From the NCBI RefSeq assembly GCF_030499575.1, contig NZ_JASTLC010000001.1:2876001-2940000 (forward strand): a DNA stretch of 64,000 bases, written 5' to 3'. A model generated the notes under the pieces. That model was not told where the DNA came from. It saw only the letters and a list, made by a program, of their open reading frames with translations, and did not search any database. The DNA comes from Streptomyces sp. DG2A-72. Lineage in GTDB: Bacteria; Actinomycetota; Actinomycetes; Streptomycetales; Streptomycetaceae. A program made the translations under genes and the position numbers. This document shows, piece by piece, positions 9,093-16,996 of this stretch (the first letter of the stretch is position 1; each line of letters begins with the position of its first letter).

Positions 9093-9710
9093 ATGCCTGC
9101 GGACGCCAGTACCTCGCACCCTGCCTCCCCGCCCCTCACCGAGCGGCAGGAGGCACGCCGTCGTCGCATCCTGCACGCGAGCGCGCAGCTGGCGAGCCGG
9201 GGTGGTTTCGACGCGGTGCAGATGCGGGAGGTCGCGGAGTCCTCGCAGGTGGCGCTCGGCACGCTGTACCGGTACTTCCCGTCCAAGGTGCATCTGCTGG
9301 TCGCCACGATGCAGGACCAGTTGGAGCACATGCACGGCACGCTGCGGAAGAAGCCGCCGGCCGGGGAGACGGCGGCGGAGCGGGTCGCCGAGACTCTGAT
9401 GCGGGCGTTCCGCGCCCTGCAGCGCGAGCCGCATCTCGCCGACGCGATGGTCCGCGCCCTCACCTTCGCGGACCGCAGTGTCTCGCCCGAGGTCGACCAG
9501 GTCTCCCGTCAGACGACCGTGATCATCCTGGACGCTATGGGCCTGGAGAACCCCACGCCCGAGCAGCTCTCCGCCGTCCGCGTCATCGAGCACACCTGGC
9601 ACTCGGCGCTGATCACCTGGCTCTCGGGCCGTGCCTCGATCGCCCAGGTGAAGATCGACATCGAGACCGTGTGCAGGCTGATCGATCTGACGGACCCCGA
9701 GCACACATAA
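9093..9710 (+). CDS. kstR: TetR-family regulator resembling KstR (steroid/lipid catabolism repressor)
   Basis: Encodes 205 residues. The N-terminal helix-turn-helix has FDAVQMREVAESSQVALGTLYRYFPSKVHLL (about 42-72), very close to the mycobacterial KstR HTH (VALGTLYRYFPSKVHLL). A perfect KstR operator lies 150 bp upstream. KstR represses cholesterol degradation genes and is released by a steroid CoA thioester. In this window the likely targets are its own gene, the aldehyde dehydrogenase/MBL region and the CYP125/FadA5 pair, all of which carry similar palindromes. The assignment rests on recognised HTH similarity plus operator match, not on a search. Confidence 0.75.
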   Translation: MPADASTSHPASPPLTERQEARRRRILHASAQLASRGGFDAVQMREVAESSQVALGTLYRYFPSKVHLLVATMQDQLEHMHGTLRKKPPAGETAAERVAETLMRAFRALQREPHLADAMVRALTFADRSVSPEVDQVSRQTTVIILDAMGLENPTPEQLSAVRVIEHTWHSALITWLSGRASIAQVKIDIETVCRLIDLTDPEHT

Positions 9711-9714
9711 AGGA

Positions 9715-9894
9715 CCTACGAGACGGGTTCCCTTCGCCGGCATGGTCCGGATCAGGTGACTGGAGGTCGCCTTCAGGCCCGACTACTGCCATCAGGCCTC
9801 TCAGCCCGACCGTCGACGTCGGCCCTGGCGGAGGCGCTTGCCTCCCGCCTGAGTCGGCTACTCCGGTTGGACTCCCTCACTCGTCCCGTAGGCC
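9715..9894 (-). ncRNA. TPP riboswitch, orphan, antisense end abutting the TetR gene
   Basis: On the minus strand the thiamine-pyrophosphate aptamer core is present: GGGCTGAGAGG (5' half) and ACCTGATCCGGACCATGCCGG followed by GAAGGGA (3' half). P1 is formed by CCTACGGGACGAGT (9894-9881) and ACCCGTCTCGTAGG (9728-9715), 12 of 14 positions paired or wobble. The variable P3 region is unusually long. No thiamine gene lies downstream: transcription would run antisense through the TetR gene. Confidence 0.8.
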
Positions 9895-10000
9895 TATTAC
9901 CAGGATAGAACTCCCAAGCCCCTACGGAACCCCCTGAATGGAAATTTTACGAATATGGGATGAAGGTGATTAATGAGACACGAGTGAAGGGGCCCAACAG

Positions 10001-10321
10001 ATGCCGAAGTACCTCATCAAGGTCAGGTTGACCGTCGACGGGCTGAAGGGCCTGCTCAACGAAGGCGCAGCCGCGCGCCGCCAGGTCGTCGAGCGCATGG
10101 TCCAGGGACTCGGGGGCCGGCTCGAGTCGCAGTACTGGGCCTTCGGCGACGACGACGTCTACGTCACGGCGGAACTCCCGGACAACACCTCGGCGGCGGC
10201 CATCGGCCTGGTCACGTCGGCGGCGGGCGGCGTCCGCACGAGCACGGTCGTCCTCCTCTCCCCCGAAGAGATCGACGAGGCGATCCGCCGGAACGTGGAG
10301 TACAGGGCCCCAGGCGCCTGA
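10001..10321 (+). CDS. GYD-domain protein
   Basis: Encodes 106 residues beginning MPKYLIKVRLTVDGLKGL, with ALFDVYVTAELPDN-like core WAFGDDDVYVTAELPDN. This is the small ferredoxin-like-fold GYD family, of unknown function and about 90-110 residues long. GAAGGGG lies 8 nt before the ATG. The gene is divergent from the orphan TPP riboswitch and convergent with the ferredoxin gene. Confidence 0.75.
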   Translation: MPKYLIKVRLTVDGLKGLLNEGAAARRQVVERMVQGLGGRLESQYWAFGDDDVYVTAELPDNTSAAAIGLVTSAAGGVRTSTVVLLSPEEIDEAIRRNVEYRAPGA

Positions 10322-10350
10322 CTCATCCGGTGGAGTAGCGGGGAACACGG

Positions 10351-10584
10351 CTAATCCTCCGGCGGAAACACCGGCTCCCCGCTCCCCAGCAGGGTGATCA
10401 TGATGGCCTCCACCGGGCAGCTCTCCGCCGCCTCCAGGATCTGTTCGTTGGCGTCCGTCTCGGGGTCGACGGGGTGGGACTGCCGTCCGGGGTCGAGGCG
10501 GAAGCCGTCCGGGGCGTGGTGGACGCACTGGGCGGAGCCGATGCAGATGGAGCGGTCGACCTCGACCTGCCAGCGGTCGCCCAT
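10351..10584 (-). CDS. 3Fe-4S ferredoxin (P450/dehydrogenase partner type)
   Basis: Encodes 77 residues with Cys14, Cys20 and Cys56 in the pattern CIGSAQC...CP, i.e. a single [3Fe-4S] cluster with the second Cys position of the 4Fe type replaced by Ser/Ala. Such ferredoxins feed electrons to cytochrome P450s in actinobacteria. It begins 4 nt after the stop of the aldehyde dehydrogenase and must be co-transcribed. No P450 is adjacent; the CYP125-like gene at 29 kb shares a promoter motif with this operon. Confidence 0.85.
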   Translation of the reverse strand: MGDRWQVEVDRSICIGSAQCVHHAPDGFRLDPGRQSHPVDPETDANEQILEAAESCPVEAIMITLLGSGEPVFPPED

Positions 10585-10588
10585 GGCG

Positions 10589-12046
10589 CTACGCCTCCCA
10601 GCCCGCCGGGAGATGGATCATCTTGTGTTCGAGGTACTCGCCGTAGCCCTCCGGCCCGAACTCCCGGCCCAGGCCGCTGTTCTTGTAGCCGCCGAACGGG
10701 CCCAGCATGTCGAGGCTGAAGGTGTTCACGTTGTACGTGCCCGTACGGACCTGTCGCGCGACCTCGATGCCATGCTCGACGTCCGCCGTCCAGACGCTGC
10801 CGGACAGCCCGTAGTCGGAGTCGTTCGCGATCTTCAGGGCCTCGTCCTCGTCACCGTAGGGGAGGAGGCAGATCACGGGCCCGAAGATCTCCTCCCGGGC
10901 GATCCGCATCGAGTTGTCGACATCGCCGAAGAGCGTCGGCTCGACGTACCAGCCGCGCTCCAAGCCCGCCGGACGCCCGCCGCCCGTGAGGATCTTGGCG
11001 CCCTCCTCCTGGCCGATGCGGATGTAGTCGAGGCTGCGCTGCTGCTGGCGTTTTGCCACCAGCGGGCCGACCTGGGTGGCCGTGTCCAGCGGGTCGCCGA
11101 CCACCAGCGCGCCCGCGGCGGCGGCGAGGGCCTCGGCGAACTCGTCGTAGCGGGAGCGCGGCAGCAGGATGCGGCTCTGGGCGACGCAGGCCTGTCCGTT
11201 GTTCATCCAGGCGGCGGGGACGATCCCGGCGACCGTCGTCTCGACGTCCGCGTCCGGCAGCACGACCGCCGCCGACTTGCCGCCCAGCTCCAGTGTCACG
11301 CGGGTGAGGTTGCGGGCGGCCACCTCCATCACCCGTTTCCCCGCGGCGACCGAGCCGGTGAAGGCGACCTTGTCGACGCCGGGGTGCCCGACCAGGTACT
11401 CGCTGACCTCGCGGTCGGCCGGCAGGATCGACAGCACGCCTTCCGGCAGCCCGGCCTCCTTCGCGATCTCGCCGAGGATGTACGCGTCCAGCGGCGACTC
11501 GGGCGACGGCTTGAGCACGACCGTGCAGCCGGTGAGCAGCGCGGGCGCGAGCTTGGCGGCGGCGACGAACTGCGGGACGTTCCAGGGGACGACGGCCGCG
11601 ACGACCCCGACGGGCTCGCGGCGCACGAGGATGCGGCCGAGCACGCCGGTGCGCGTCTCCTCGTACACATAGTCCCGCGCGACGGTGATCGCCGCGTCCC
11701 AGACCATCATCGCGCCGAGCGCCTGGGCGAGGACGCTCCAGGAGTACGGCGATCCGTTCTCGGAGGAGATCACGCGGGCGATCTCCTCGTGCCGTACGGC
11801 GATCGCGTCCTTGATCCGGGTGACCACCGCGATCCGCTCGTCCAGCGACATCCGCGGCCAGGGCCCCTCGTCGAAAGCGGTGCGCGCGGCGGCGACGGCC
11901 CGGTCCACGTCCGCCTGCGACGCGTGCGGCACGCGTCCGATGACCTCTTCCGTATGCGGCGAGATCACCTCGATGACGTCCTTGCCCAGGGGGTCGGTCA
12001 ACTCCCCGCCGATGAACAGTTGTCCGTGTTCCACGAGCTCGGTCAT
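10589..12046 (-). CDS. NAD(P)-dependent aldehyde dehydrogenase
   Basis: Encodes 485 residues. Rossmann part with VVPWNVPQFVAAAKLAPAL and FTGSVAAGKRVM, glutamate base in VTLELGGKSAAVV, catalytic Cys in MNNGQACVAQSRILL, and EEIFGPVICLLPY near the C-terminus. Start ATG at 12046 has GGAGGCAG before it; the open frame extends upstream without coding character. Family: class 3-like aldehyde dehydrogenases with broad substrates. Co-transcribed with the 3Fe-4S ferredoxin and preceded by palindromes resembling those near the CYP125-like gene, pointing to a lipid or steroid catabolic role by inference. Confidence 0.88.
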   Translation of the reverse strand: MTELVEHGQLFIGGELTDPLGKDVIEVISPHTEEVIGRVPHASQADVDRAVAAARTAFDEGPWPRMSLDERIAVVTRIKDAIAVRHEEIARVISSENGSPYSWSVLAQALGAMMVWDAAITVARDYVYEETRTGVLGRILVRREPVGVVAAVVPWNVPQFVAAAKLAPALLTGCTVVLKPSPESPLDAYILGEIAKEAGLPEGVLSILPADREVSEYLVGHPGVDKVAFTGSVAAGKRVMEVAARNLTRVTLELGGKSAAVVLPDADVETTVAGIVPAAWMNNGQACVAQSRILLPRSRYDEFAEALAAAAGALVVGDPLDTATQVGPLVAKRQQQRSLDYIRIGQEEGAKILTGGGRPAGLERGWYVEPTLFGDVDNSMRIAREEIFGPVICLLPYGDEDEALKIANDSDYGLSGSVWTADVEHGIEVARQVRTGTYNVNTFSLDMLGPFGGYKNSGLGREFGPEGYGEYLEHKMIHLPAGWEA

Positions 12047-12080
12047 GGCCGACTGCCTCCCGCGAGCTGACTCCGACGGT

Positions 12081-12097
12081 TCTGACGGTTCATCAGA
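12081..12097. promoter_or_regulatory. Palindrome shared with the CYP125-like promoter
   Basis: TCTGACGGTTCATCAGA. Its core CTGACGGTYCATCAG recurs at 30362-30376 just upstream of the P450 start. Both lie 16-35 bp before the start codons of reverse-strand genes, so a common repressor site is plausible. Confidence 0.5.
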
Positions 12098-12102
12098 TAC
12101 GA

Positions 12103-12118
12103 GAACTGATACCAGTTC
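12103..12118. promoter_or_regulatory. GAACTG-N4-CAGTTC palindrome
   Basis: An inverted repeat GAACTGATACCAGTTC in the divergent region between the aldehyde dehydrogenase and the MBL hydrolase. It resembles the AGAAC/GTTCT half-sites of KstR-like operators but with wider spacing. Confidence 0.4.
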
Positions 12119-12174
12119 CGTTCCGAGGAGTCCACGGATCTCACACCACCGGGACGGGTGACTCGGGCTACCTT

Positions 12175-12188
12175 CGGAACTCGTTCTA
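12175..12188. promoter_or_regulatory. KstR-like operator with one mismatch
   Basis: CGGAACTCGTTCTA matches TNNAACNNGTTNNA except for the first base. It lies 24 bp upstream of the MBL hydrolase start. Confidence 0.5.
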
Positions 12189-12211
12189 GTTATAGTGGCC
12201 GGGAGACGGCG

Positions 12212-13255
12212 ATGGGGGAGCTCATGGCGCAGGTGTCCGATCACGGCGGTGGCGTGCGGTCGATCCAGGTCCCCATCCCCGACAACCCCCTCGGGCACAC
12301 GCTCGTGTACGTCGTCGACACCGACCGCGGACCGGTCCTGATCGACACCGGCTGGGACGACCCGACGTCGTGGGACACGCTCGCCGACGGGCTCGCGGCA
12401 TGCGGGACTTCACCCGCCGGCATTCACGGCGTGGTCATCACGCATCACCACCCCGACCACCACGGCCTGTCCGCCAAGGTCCGCGAGGCGTCCGGCGCGT
12501 GGATCGCGATGCACGAGGCGGACACGGCACTCGTACGACGGGCCCGCTCGACCGGCCCCGGGCGCTGGGCGTCGTACATGACCGGCAAGCTCACCGCGGT
12601 CGGCGCCCCCGAGGAGCACATCGCGCCCCTGCGCACCGCCCGCCTCCGCTCCGGCGTCCCCGGCCTCTCCCCCGCCCTGCCCGACCGCGAGATCGTCCCC
12701 GGCGAACTCCTCGACCTCCCCGGCCGCCGCCTGCGCGCGATCTGGACGCCGGGCCACACACCGGGCCACGTCTGCCTGCACCTGGAGGAAGAGCACCCCT
12801 CTCAACTCCCGGGCCACGGACGCCTGTTCTCCGGCGACCACCTGCTCCCCGAGATCACCCCGCACATCGGTCTGTACGAGGACCCCGACGACGCCACCGT
12901 CACCGATCCCCTCGGCGACTACCTCGACTCCCTCGAACGCGTAGGCCGCCTGGCCCCCGCCGAAGTACTCCCCGCCCACCAGCACACCTTCACCGACGCA
13001 CCCGCCCGCGTACGGGAGTTGCTCACCCACCACGAGGCCCGCCTCACCGGCCTCCTCACCCTCCTCGCCGAACCCCTCACCCCCTGGCAACTCGCCGTCC
13101 GCATGGAGTGGAACCGTCCCTGGGACCAGATCCCGTACGGCTCCAGGAACATCGCCGTCTCCGAGGCAGAGGCCCATCTGCGACGGCTGGTGAAGCTGGG
13201 GCGCGCGGAGGCGGTGACGGGGACGGATCCGGTGGCGTACGTGGCGGCGTACTGA
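12212..13255 (+). CDS. MBL-fold metallo-hydrolase
   Basis: Encodes 347 residues. Zinc motif HHHPDHHGL (about residues 89-97), further ligands in TPGHTPGHVCLH and FSGDHLLPEITPH, and a C-terminal winged-helix-like tail, as in the LACTB2-like branch of the metallo-beta-lactamase superfamily. Start at ATG 12212 with GGGAG upstream; the next ATG at 12224 is also possible. Divergent from aldehyde dehydrogenase and probably controlled from the same intergenic operators. Thioester or lactone hydrolysis would fit a lipid catabolic setting but is not shown. Confidence 0.8.
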   Translation: MGELMAQVSDHGGGVRSIQVPIPDNPLGHTLVYVVDTDRGPVLIDTGWDDPTSWDTLADGLAACGTSPAGIHGVVITHHHPDHHGLSAKVREASGAWIAMHEADTALVRRARSTGPGRWASYMTGKLTAVGAPEEHIAPLRTARLRSGVPGLSPALPDREIVPGELLDLPGRRLRAIWTPGHTPGHVCLHLEEEHPSQLPGHGRLFSGDHLLPEITPHIGLYEDPDDATVTDPLGDYLDSLERVGRLAPAEVLPAHQHTFTDAPARVRELLTHHEARLTGLLTLLAEPLTPWQLAVRMEWNRPWDQIPYGSRNIAVSEAEAHLRRLVKLGRAEAVTGTDPVAYVAAY

Positions 13256-13304
13256 GCGCTCCACGGGAAGTGCCGCGATGGGCCGTCGCCCGTCTGCGGG
13301 CCCG

Positions 13305-13687
13305 TCAATTGGAGCTGCCGCCCAGTCCCGGGATCAGTACCACCGCCACCGCCAGGTGCATCAGTGCGAGGAGACCCGGGTGCCGCCGTCCATGCCGTTG
13401 CCGATGAACGGCAGGAAGGACACGGCCAGTACGGCGCCGGCCACCCCGGTCCAGATGGCGCGGGCGCGCCGCGCCCCGAACCGCTCCAGGGCGGCCAGCA
13501 GTCCCCAGCCGGAAAGCGACGCGAGCAGTGCGACGACCGCCACGGGCACGGCGCCGATGTCGAGCGTCTGCTCACCGTCGGCGATCCGCAGCCGGCGCCC
13601 CAGCAGTGGGTCCGCGACCAGCCACACCAGGACGGGGGCCAGAACGGCCAGGGCCGTAACCCCCAGGCGCCTTGTCCGCGCGCTCAC
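13305..13687 (-). pseudogene. DUF6069-like membrane protein gene with a frameshift near its 3' end
   Basis: From GTG 13687 (overlapping the TetR stop as GTGA) the frame encodes VSARTRRLGVTALAVLAPVL with several membrane helices, but stops at 13361 after GGTRVSSH. One extra base at about 13370 would restore the conserved-looking ending SLALMHLAVAVVLIPGLG and move the stop to 13305. The missing base is in a short C run, so it may be a real frameshift or a sequencing error. The gene is coupled to the TetR gene at 13684. Confidence 0.6.
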
Positions 13688-14295
13688 TTGGCGCTCCCCG
13701 AGAGCGCCCCGTGCAGGAAGACCTCCACCAGTTCCTGCGGGGTCAGGTCGGGCTCGTCCTCCGTACGCGGCTGGATGAAGAGCAGCCCGAAGAAGAGGGC
13801 GGCGATCTGCTCCGGCGGTCGGCGCAGGGCGGCCTTGTCGGGCTCCAGCAGCTCCGCGAGGGCCGCGCGGATACGGGTCGTCGACTCGTTGCGGCCCGCG
13901 CCGCGCACCGTGCCGGGGTGCTTGCCACCCCGATGCCCCAGCGAGCCGAGGATCGCGCCCATCCTGGACATGTGGGCCTGCAGCGCCTCGGCCGCCTCCG
14001 CGAGCCGGTCGGGCAGCGGCTGGGATACGTCGATCGCGTCGAGCTCGCGGACCGCGTGCTCGGGGGAGAGCGCCTCGGCAATGCATGCCTGCAGCAGCTC
14101 GTCCTTGTCGGCGAAGACCCGGAAGATCGTGCCCTCTCCGATGCCCGCGGCGCGGGCGATCTTCGCGGTGGTCACCGCGGCGCCGTACTCGGCGATCAGC
14201 GGGATCGCGGTCTGGATGATCATCGCGCGCCGCTCCTCCGGCGACATGCCGGGGGCGCGACGGCGGGTGGTCTGGTTCTCCTGCTGTGCTGTCAT
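13684..14295 (-). CDS. TetR-family transcriptional regulator
   Basis: Encodes 203 residues. HTH region ARAAGIGEGTIFRVFADKDELLQACI (about 46-71), C-terminal TetR ligand domain. Two near-perfect operators of the form GAGTGAG-N2-CTCACTC lie directly upstream (14310-14349), as is usual for autoregulated TetR proteins. It is translationally coupled to the DUF6069-like membrane gene, which is the likely regulated partner. Confidence 0.85.
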   Translation of the reverse strand: MTAQQENQTTRRRAPGMSPEERRAMIIQTAIPLIAEYGAAVTTAKIARAAGIGEGTIFRVFADKDELLQACIAEALSPEHAVRELDAIDVSQPLPDRLAEAAEALQAHMSRMGAILGSLGHRGGKHPGTVRGAGRNESTTRIRAALAELLEPDKAALRRPPEQIAALFFGLLFIQPRTEDEPDLTPQELVEVFLHGALSGSAK

Positions 14296-14309
14296 GACCG
14301 CGAGTGTAC

Positions 14310-14349
14310 GGAGTGAGGACTCACTCCGTCAATGAGTGAGTCCTCACTC
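14310..14349. promoter_or_regulatory. Tandem TetR operators
   Basis: GGAGTGAGGACTCACTCC (14310-14327) and GAGTGAGTCCTCACTC (14334-14349) are two palindromes with identical arms, 24 bp centre to centre. They lie between the TetR start (14295) and the degraded region at 14353-14675. Confidence 0.7.
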
Positions 14350-14352
14350 CGC

Positions 14353-14675
14353 TCACTTTCCCGTATGGCGCGTTCCTTGGCGAGCCGGCGCAGGGGGCGC
14401 GGGTGGAGTGGCTGAGTGCCAGGGGTTGGAGCAGCGGCAGGCTGTCGGCGACGGCGTCGGGGGCGAGTACCCGCGTCGCGGAGGCGACCGAGCGTTCCAG
14501 GTCGGTGATCTGTTCTTCGGGGACCATGCCCAGGGTTCGCCCGTCGATGTGCTTGCCGCTGCGTGGTGACCGGCTGGAAGCCGGCCCGTTCGGCAAGGTC
14601 GGGCACTACGTAGACGGCCAGTTCCATCGCCGCGCCGCGCAGCAGCGGGCCCAGGCTGGACAGCGCCGCTCCCAT
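14353..14675 (-). pseudogene. Frame-disrupted remnant of an unidentified gene
   Basis: The minus strand has good codon bias in two successive frames. From ATG 14675 one frame reads MGAALSSLGPLLRGAAMELA and on to AGFQPVTT; near 14575 the coding character jumps frame and continues SGKHIDGRTLGMVPEEQI, then LERSVASATRVLAPDAVADS to about 14360. A single gene broken by a frameshift, or the 3' part of a decayed one, is the simplest reading. I do not recognise the family. Confidence 0.35.
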
Positions 14676-14692
14676 GAACCACGAGTCGCCTT

Positions 14693-15355
14693 TCAGGACT
14701 CGATCGACCGGATCATTTCTTCCGCCGCGCCCAGGAGTTCGACCTCTCTCCCGCTCATCGTCGGGTTGGCCGCACGCCGTCGCCGGGCCTCGGTCACCGC
14801 GTCGTCCGTGAGGTGGGAGGGGTCGGCGAGGAGGCTCGTGAGCAGGGTGGTGGCGGGGGCTGCGAGTGGGGTGTCGGCGACGGCGACCTGGGCGAGGATC
14901 ATCGACGAGATGGCCCAGTCCAGGGCCGGGTCGCCCTCCTCCGTGTTGGTCCAGTCGATCACTCGGGGGCCGTCGGGGGTGAGGATGACGTTCTCGGGGT
15001 GCAGGTCGAGGTGGAGGATACGGGCCGTCTGGGAGCGGCGGGCGGGGATGGTGTGCAGGTCGCGCAGGAGGCGGGCGAGGATGGCGCCGCCCTCTGGCGG
15101 ACCCAGCGAACCGGCGACGCACGCCTCCAGCATCGTGGGGCCCGACAGGCGTTCCATCACCAAGTCGGTCCGGGAGCAGTCGGACAGCCGCACCCGCGGG
15201 ACCGGGTAGCCGTACGCGCGCACGTGCTCCATCACGGCACCCTCGGCCGCCGCGTTCCCCCACCCCTGCCGGCTGCGGCGCAGGACCCACGCCGTGTCGA
15301 TCTCATACACGTCGGCGTCACGGCCGGAGCCGAGCAGTCTCCCCGGTGGCTGCAT
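14693..15355 (-). CDS. Aminoglycoside-phosphotransferase/choline-kinase family protein
   Basis: Encodes 220 residues. Kinase-like motifs are visible: the catalytic loop HLDLHPENVIL (about residues 114-124) and the metal motif VIDWTN (about 133-138). N-terminal nucleotide-binding part with LLGSGRDADVYEID. Somewhat shorter than typical APH enzymes (about 260-300), so the C-terminal substrate lobe is reduced. The substrate is unknown. ATG start at 15355. Confidence 0.8.
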   Translation of the reverse strand: MQPPGRLLGSGRDADVYEIDTAWVLRRSRQGWGNAAAEGAVMEHVRAYGYPVPRVRLSDCSRTDLVMERLSGPTMLEACVAGSLGPPEGGAILARLLRDLHTIPARRSQTARILHLDLHPENVILTPDGPRVIDWTNTEEGDPALDWAISSMILAQVAVADTPLAAPATTLLTSLLADPSHLTDDAVTEARRRRAANPTMSGREVELLGAAEEMIRSIES

Positions 15356-15398
15356 GCGCCGAGCCTAAGCGGGACTGGTGAAGACCGTGCGGTACAGC

Positions 15399-15478
15399 GC
15401 CCTGCAGGGGCGCGGGGCTGTGTCGATATGCGGCTCCGCCGCGTGGGCGCGACCAGCCCCCACCGACCCGCAGGCGAA
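15399..15478. repeat. Streptomycete intergenic repeat, copy 2 (long form)
   Basis: Hairpin CGCCCTGCAGGGGCGCGGGG followed by TGTCGATATGCGGCTCCGCC, then GCGACCAGCCC and ACCCGCAGG. The same long form, with the internal GATATGCGGCTCCGCCGCGT segment, is at 41031. Confidence 0.75.
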
Positions 15479-15534
15479 CCGCACTTCCCGCGGAGCGCTT
15501 GGCCCGGCCCACAGCCGCCCCTCAGCCGTTCGAG

Positions 15535-15675
15535 TACGGGCCGGTAGAGTGGGCAGGTCGTCATCACACCCGTACGGGGGGAAGCCGGTGCAAATCCGGC
15601 GCTGACCCGCAACCGTGAACCGGTCGTCGAAGGCCGGTGAGCCGGACTGCCCCGTGCGGATCGTGACCGGCTCAG
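15535..15675 (+). ncRNA. Cobalamin (B12) riboswitch
   Basis: Contains the conserved aptamer core: GGGAAGCCGGTGCAAATCCG, then GCGCTGACCCGCAACCGTGA and the 3' element GGTGAGCCGGACTGCC. It lies 110 nt before the start of a five-gene operon encoding secreted proteins and an ECF transporter, indicating repression of that operon by adenosylcobalamin. Confidence 0.92.
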
Positions 15676-15784
15676 GTGTACCGGCAACCGGCCGGTGCAC
15701 GGCACCGTCGAGGTATACGGAGCCGAGCCGCCGGGGGTGTCCCGTGCTGCCCGGCTCCCTTGCAGGGAGAGGCACTCGCCGATC

Positions 15785-16996
15785 ATGAACGTCCGCCGCA
15801 GCGCCGCGGTCCTGGCCGCCCTCGTCACGATCGGCGCGTCCACGCCGGCCGTCGCCGCCCCGTCCCCCTCCCCGTCGGCAGCGGTACCGGACGGGCTGTA
15901 CGGCAGCACCGACCCGACGTACGACGGTGTCTGGCGCCAGTCACTGGCCCTGATCGCGCAGATCAAGTCGGACGTGAAGCCCGCGGCCGAGGCCATCGAC
16001 TGGCTGCTCGGGCAGCAGTGCGGGAACGGGGCGTTCGCGGCCTTCCGCGCCGAGCCCGCCAAGGCCTGTGACGCCAAGGTCATGGTCGACACCAACAGCA
16101 CGGCCGCCGCGGCCCAGGCCCTGTCCCTGGCCGGCGACGGCGATCACATGGACGTCGCCATGAAGGCCGCGCAGTGGCTGAAGTCGGTACAGAACAAGGA
16201 CGGTGGCTGGGGCTACGCCCCCGGCGGACCCAGCGACGCCAACTCGACCTCCGTCGTCATCGGCGCCCTCAACGCCATCGGCCAGGACCCCGAGACCGCG
16301 GTGACCGACGGCAAGTCGCCCTTCGACGCCCTGCGCGAACTGGCCCTGCCGTGCGCCGAAGGCGGCGCCTTCGCCTACCAGCCGGACAAGAAGGGCAAGC
16401 TGACCGCCAACGCCGATGCGACGGCGGCGGCCGTGGTCGCCATGAAGGGCATGAGCATGGAGTCGGCGAAGGCCGCCGCCGACACGGACCTCGCCTGCGC
16501 CGACGCCACCCGACCCGCCCCGGACCGGGCCGCCGCCAACGGCGCGTCCTACCTGGCCGAGACCGTACGCAAGGACGGCTACCTGAAGTCCGCGCTCGCC
16601 GGTGCCGAGGACCAGCCCGACTACGGCAACACCGCGGACGCGGTCGTCGCCCTCGCCGTGACGGGCGGGCCGAAGACGGCGCAGAAGCCGCTGACCTGGC
16701 TCGAGCAGAACTCCGCGACCTGGGCCGAGCAGAACGGCCCCGCCGCCTACGCCCAGCTGATCCTCGCCGCCCACGCCACGGGCACCGACCCCCGCGACTT
16801 CGGCGGCACGGACCTGGTCAAGCAGCTCAACACGACGGGCCCGGCCCCGCAGCCCACCGAACAGGCCGCCGCACCCGCCGAGAAGAGCGACGACGACTCC
16901 TCCTCAAACGTCTGGTGGATCGTCGGCGTCGGTCTCGTCGCCGGTATCGGCATCGGCTTCCTGCTGAGCGGCCGCAACAAGAGGCAGCAGCCGTGA
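15785..16996 (+). CDS. Secreted, membrane-anchored alpha/alpha-barrel (squalene-cyclase-like) protein of the B12-controlled operon
   Basis: Encodes 403 residues. Signal peptide to AVAAPSPSPS (about residue 28), alpha/alpha-toroid repeats (NGAFAAFR, NKDGGWGYAPGGPSDANSTS, KDGYLKSAL, QPDYGNTADAVVALA), a low-complexity linker and a C-terminal membrane helix VWWIVGVGLVAGIGIGFLLS followed by NKRQQ. The fold is that of transcobalamin/intrinsic factor N-domains, and the gene directly follows a cobalamin riboswitch, so a surface corrinoid-binding or delivery role is a reasonable inference. ATG 15785 has AGGGAGAGG upstream. Confidence 0.8.
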   Translation: MNVRRSAAVLAALVTIGASTPAVAAPSPSPSAAVPDGLYGSTDPTYDGVWRQSLALIAQIKSDVKPAAEAIDWLLGQQCGNGAFAAFRAEPAKACDAKVMVDTNSTAAAAQALSLAGDGDHMDVAMKAAQWLKSVQNKDGGWGYAPGGPSDANSTSVVIGALNAIGQDPETAVTDGKSPFDALRELALPCAEGGAFAYQPDKKGKLTANADATAAAVVAMKGMSMESAKAAADTDLACADATRPAPDRAAANGASYLAETVRKDGYLKSALAGAEDQPDYGNTADAVVALAVTGGPKTAQKPLTWLEQNSATWAEQNGPAAYAQLILAAHATGTDPRDFGGTDLVKQLNTTGPAPQPTEQAAAPAEKSDDDSSSNVWWIVGVGLVAGIGIGFLLSGRNKRQQP

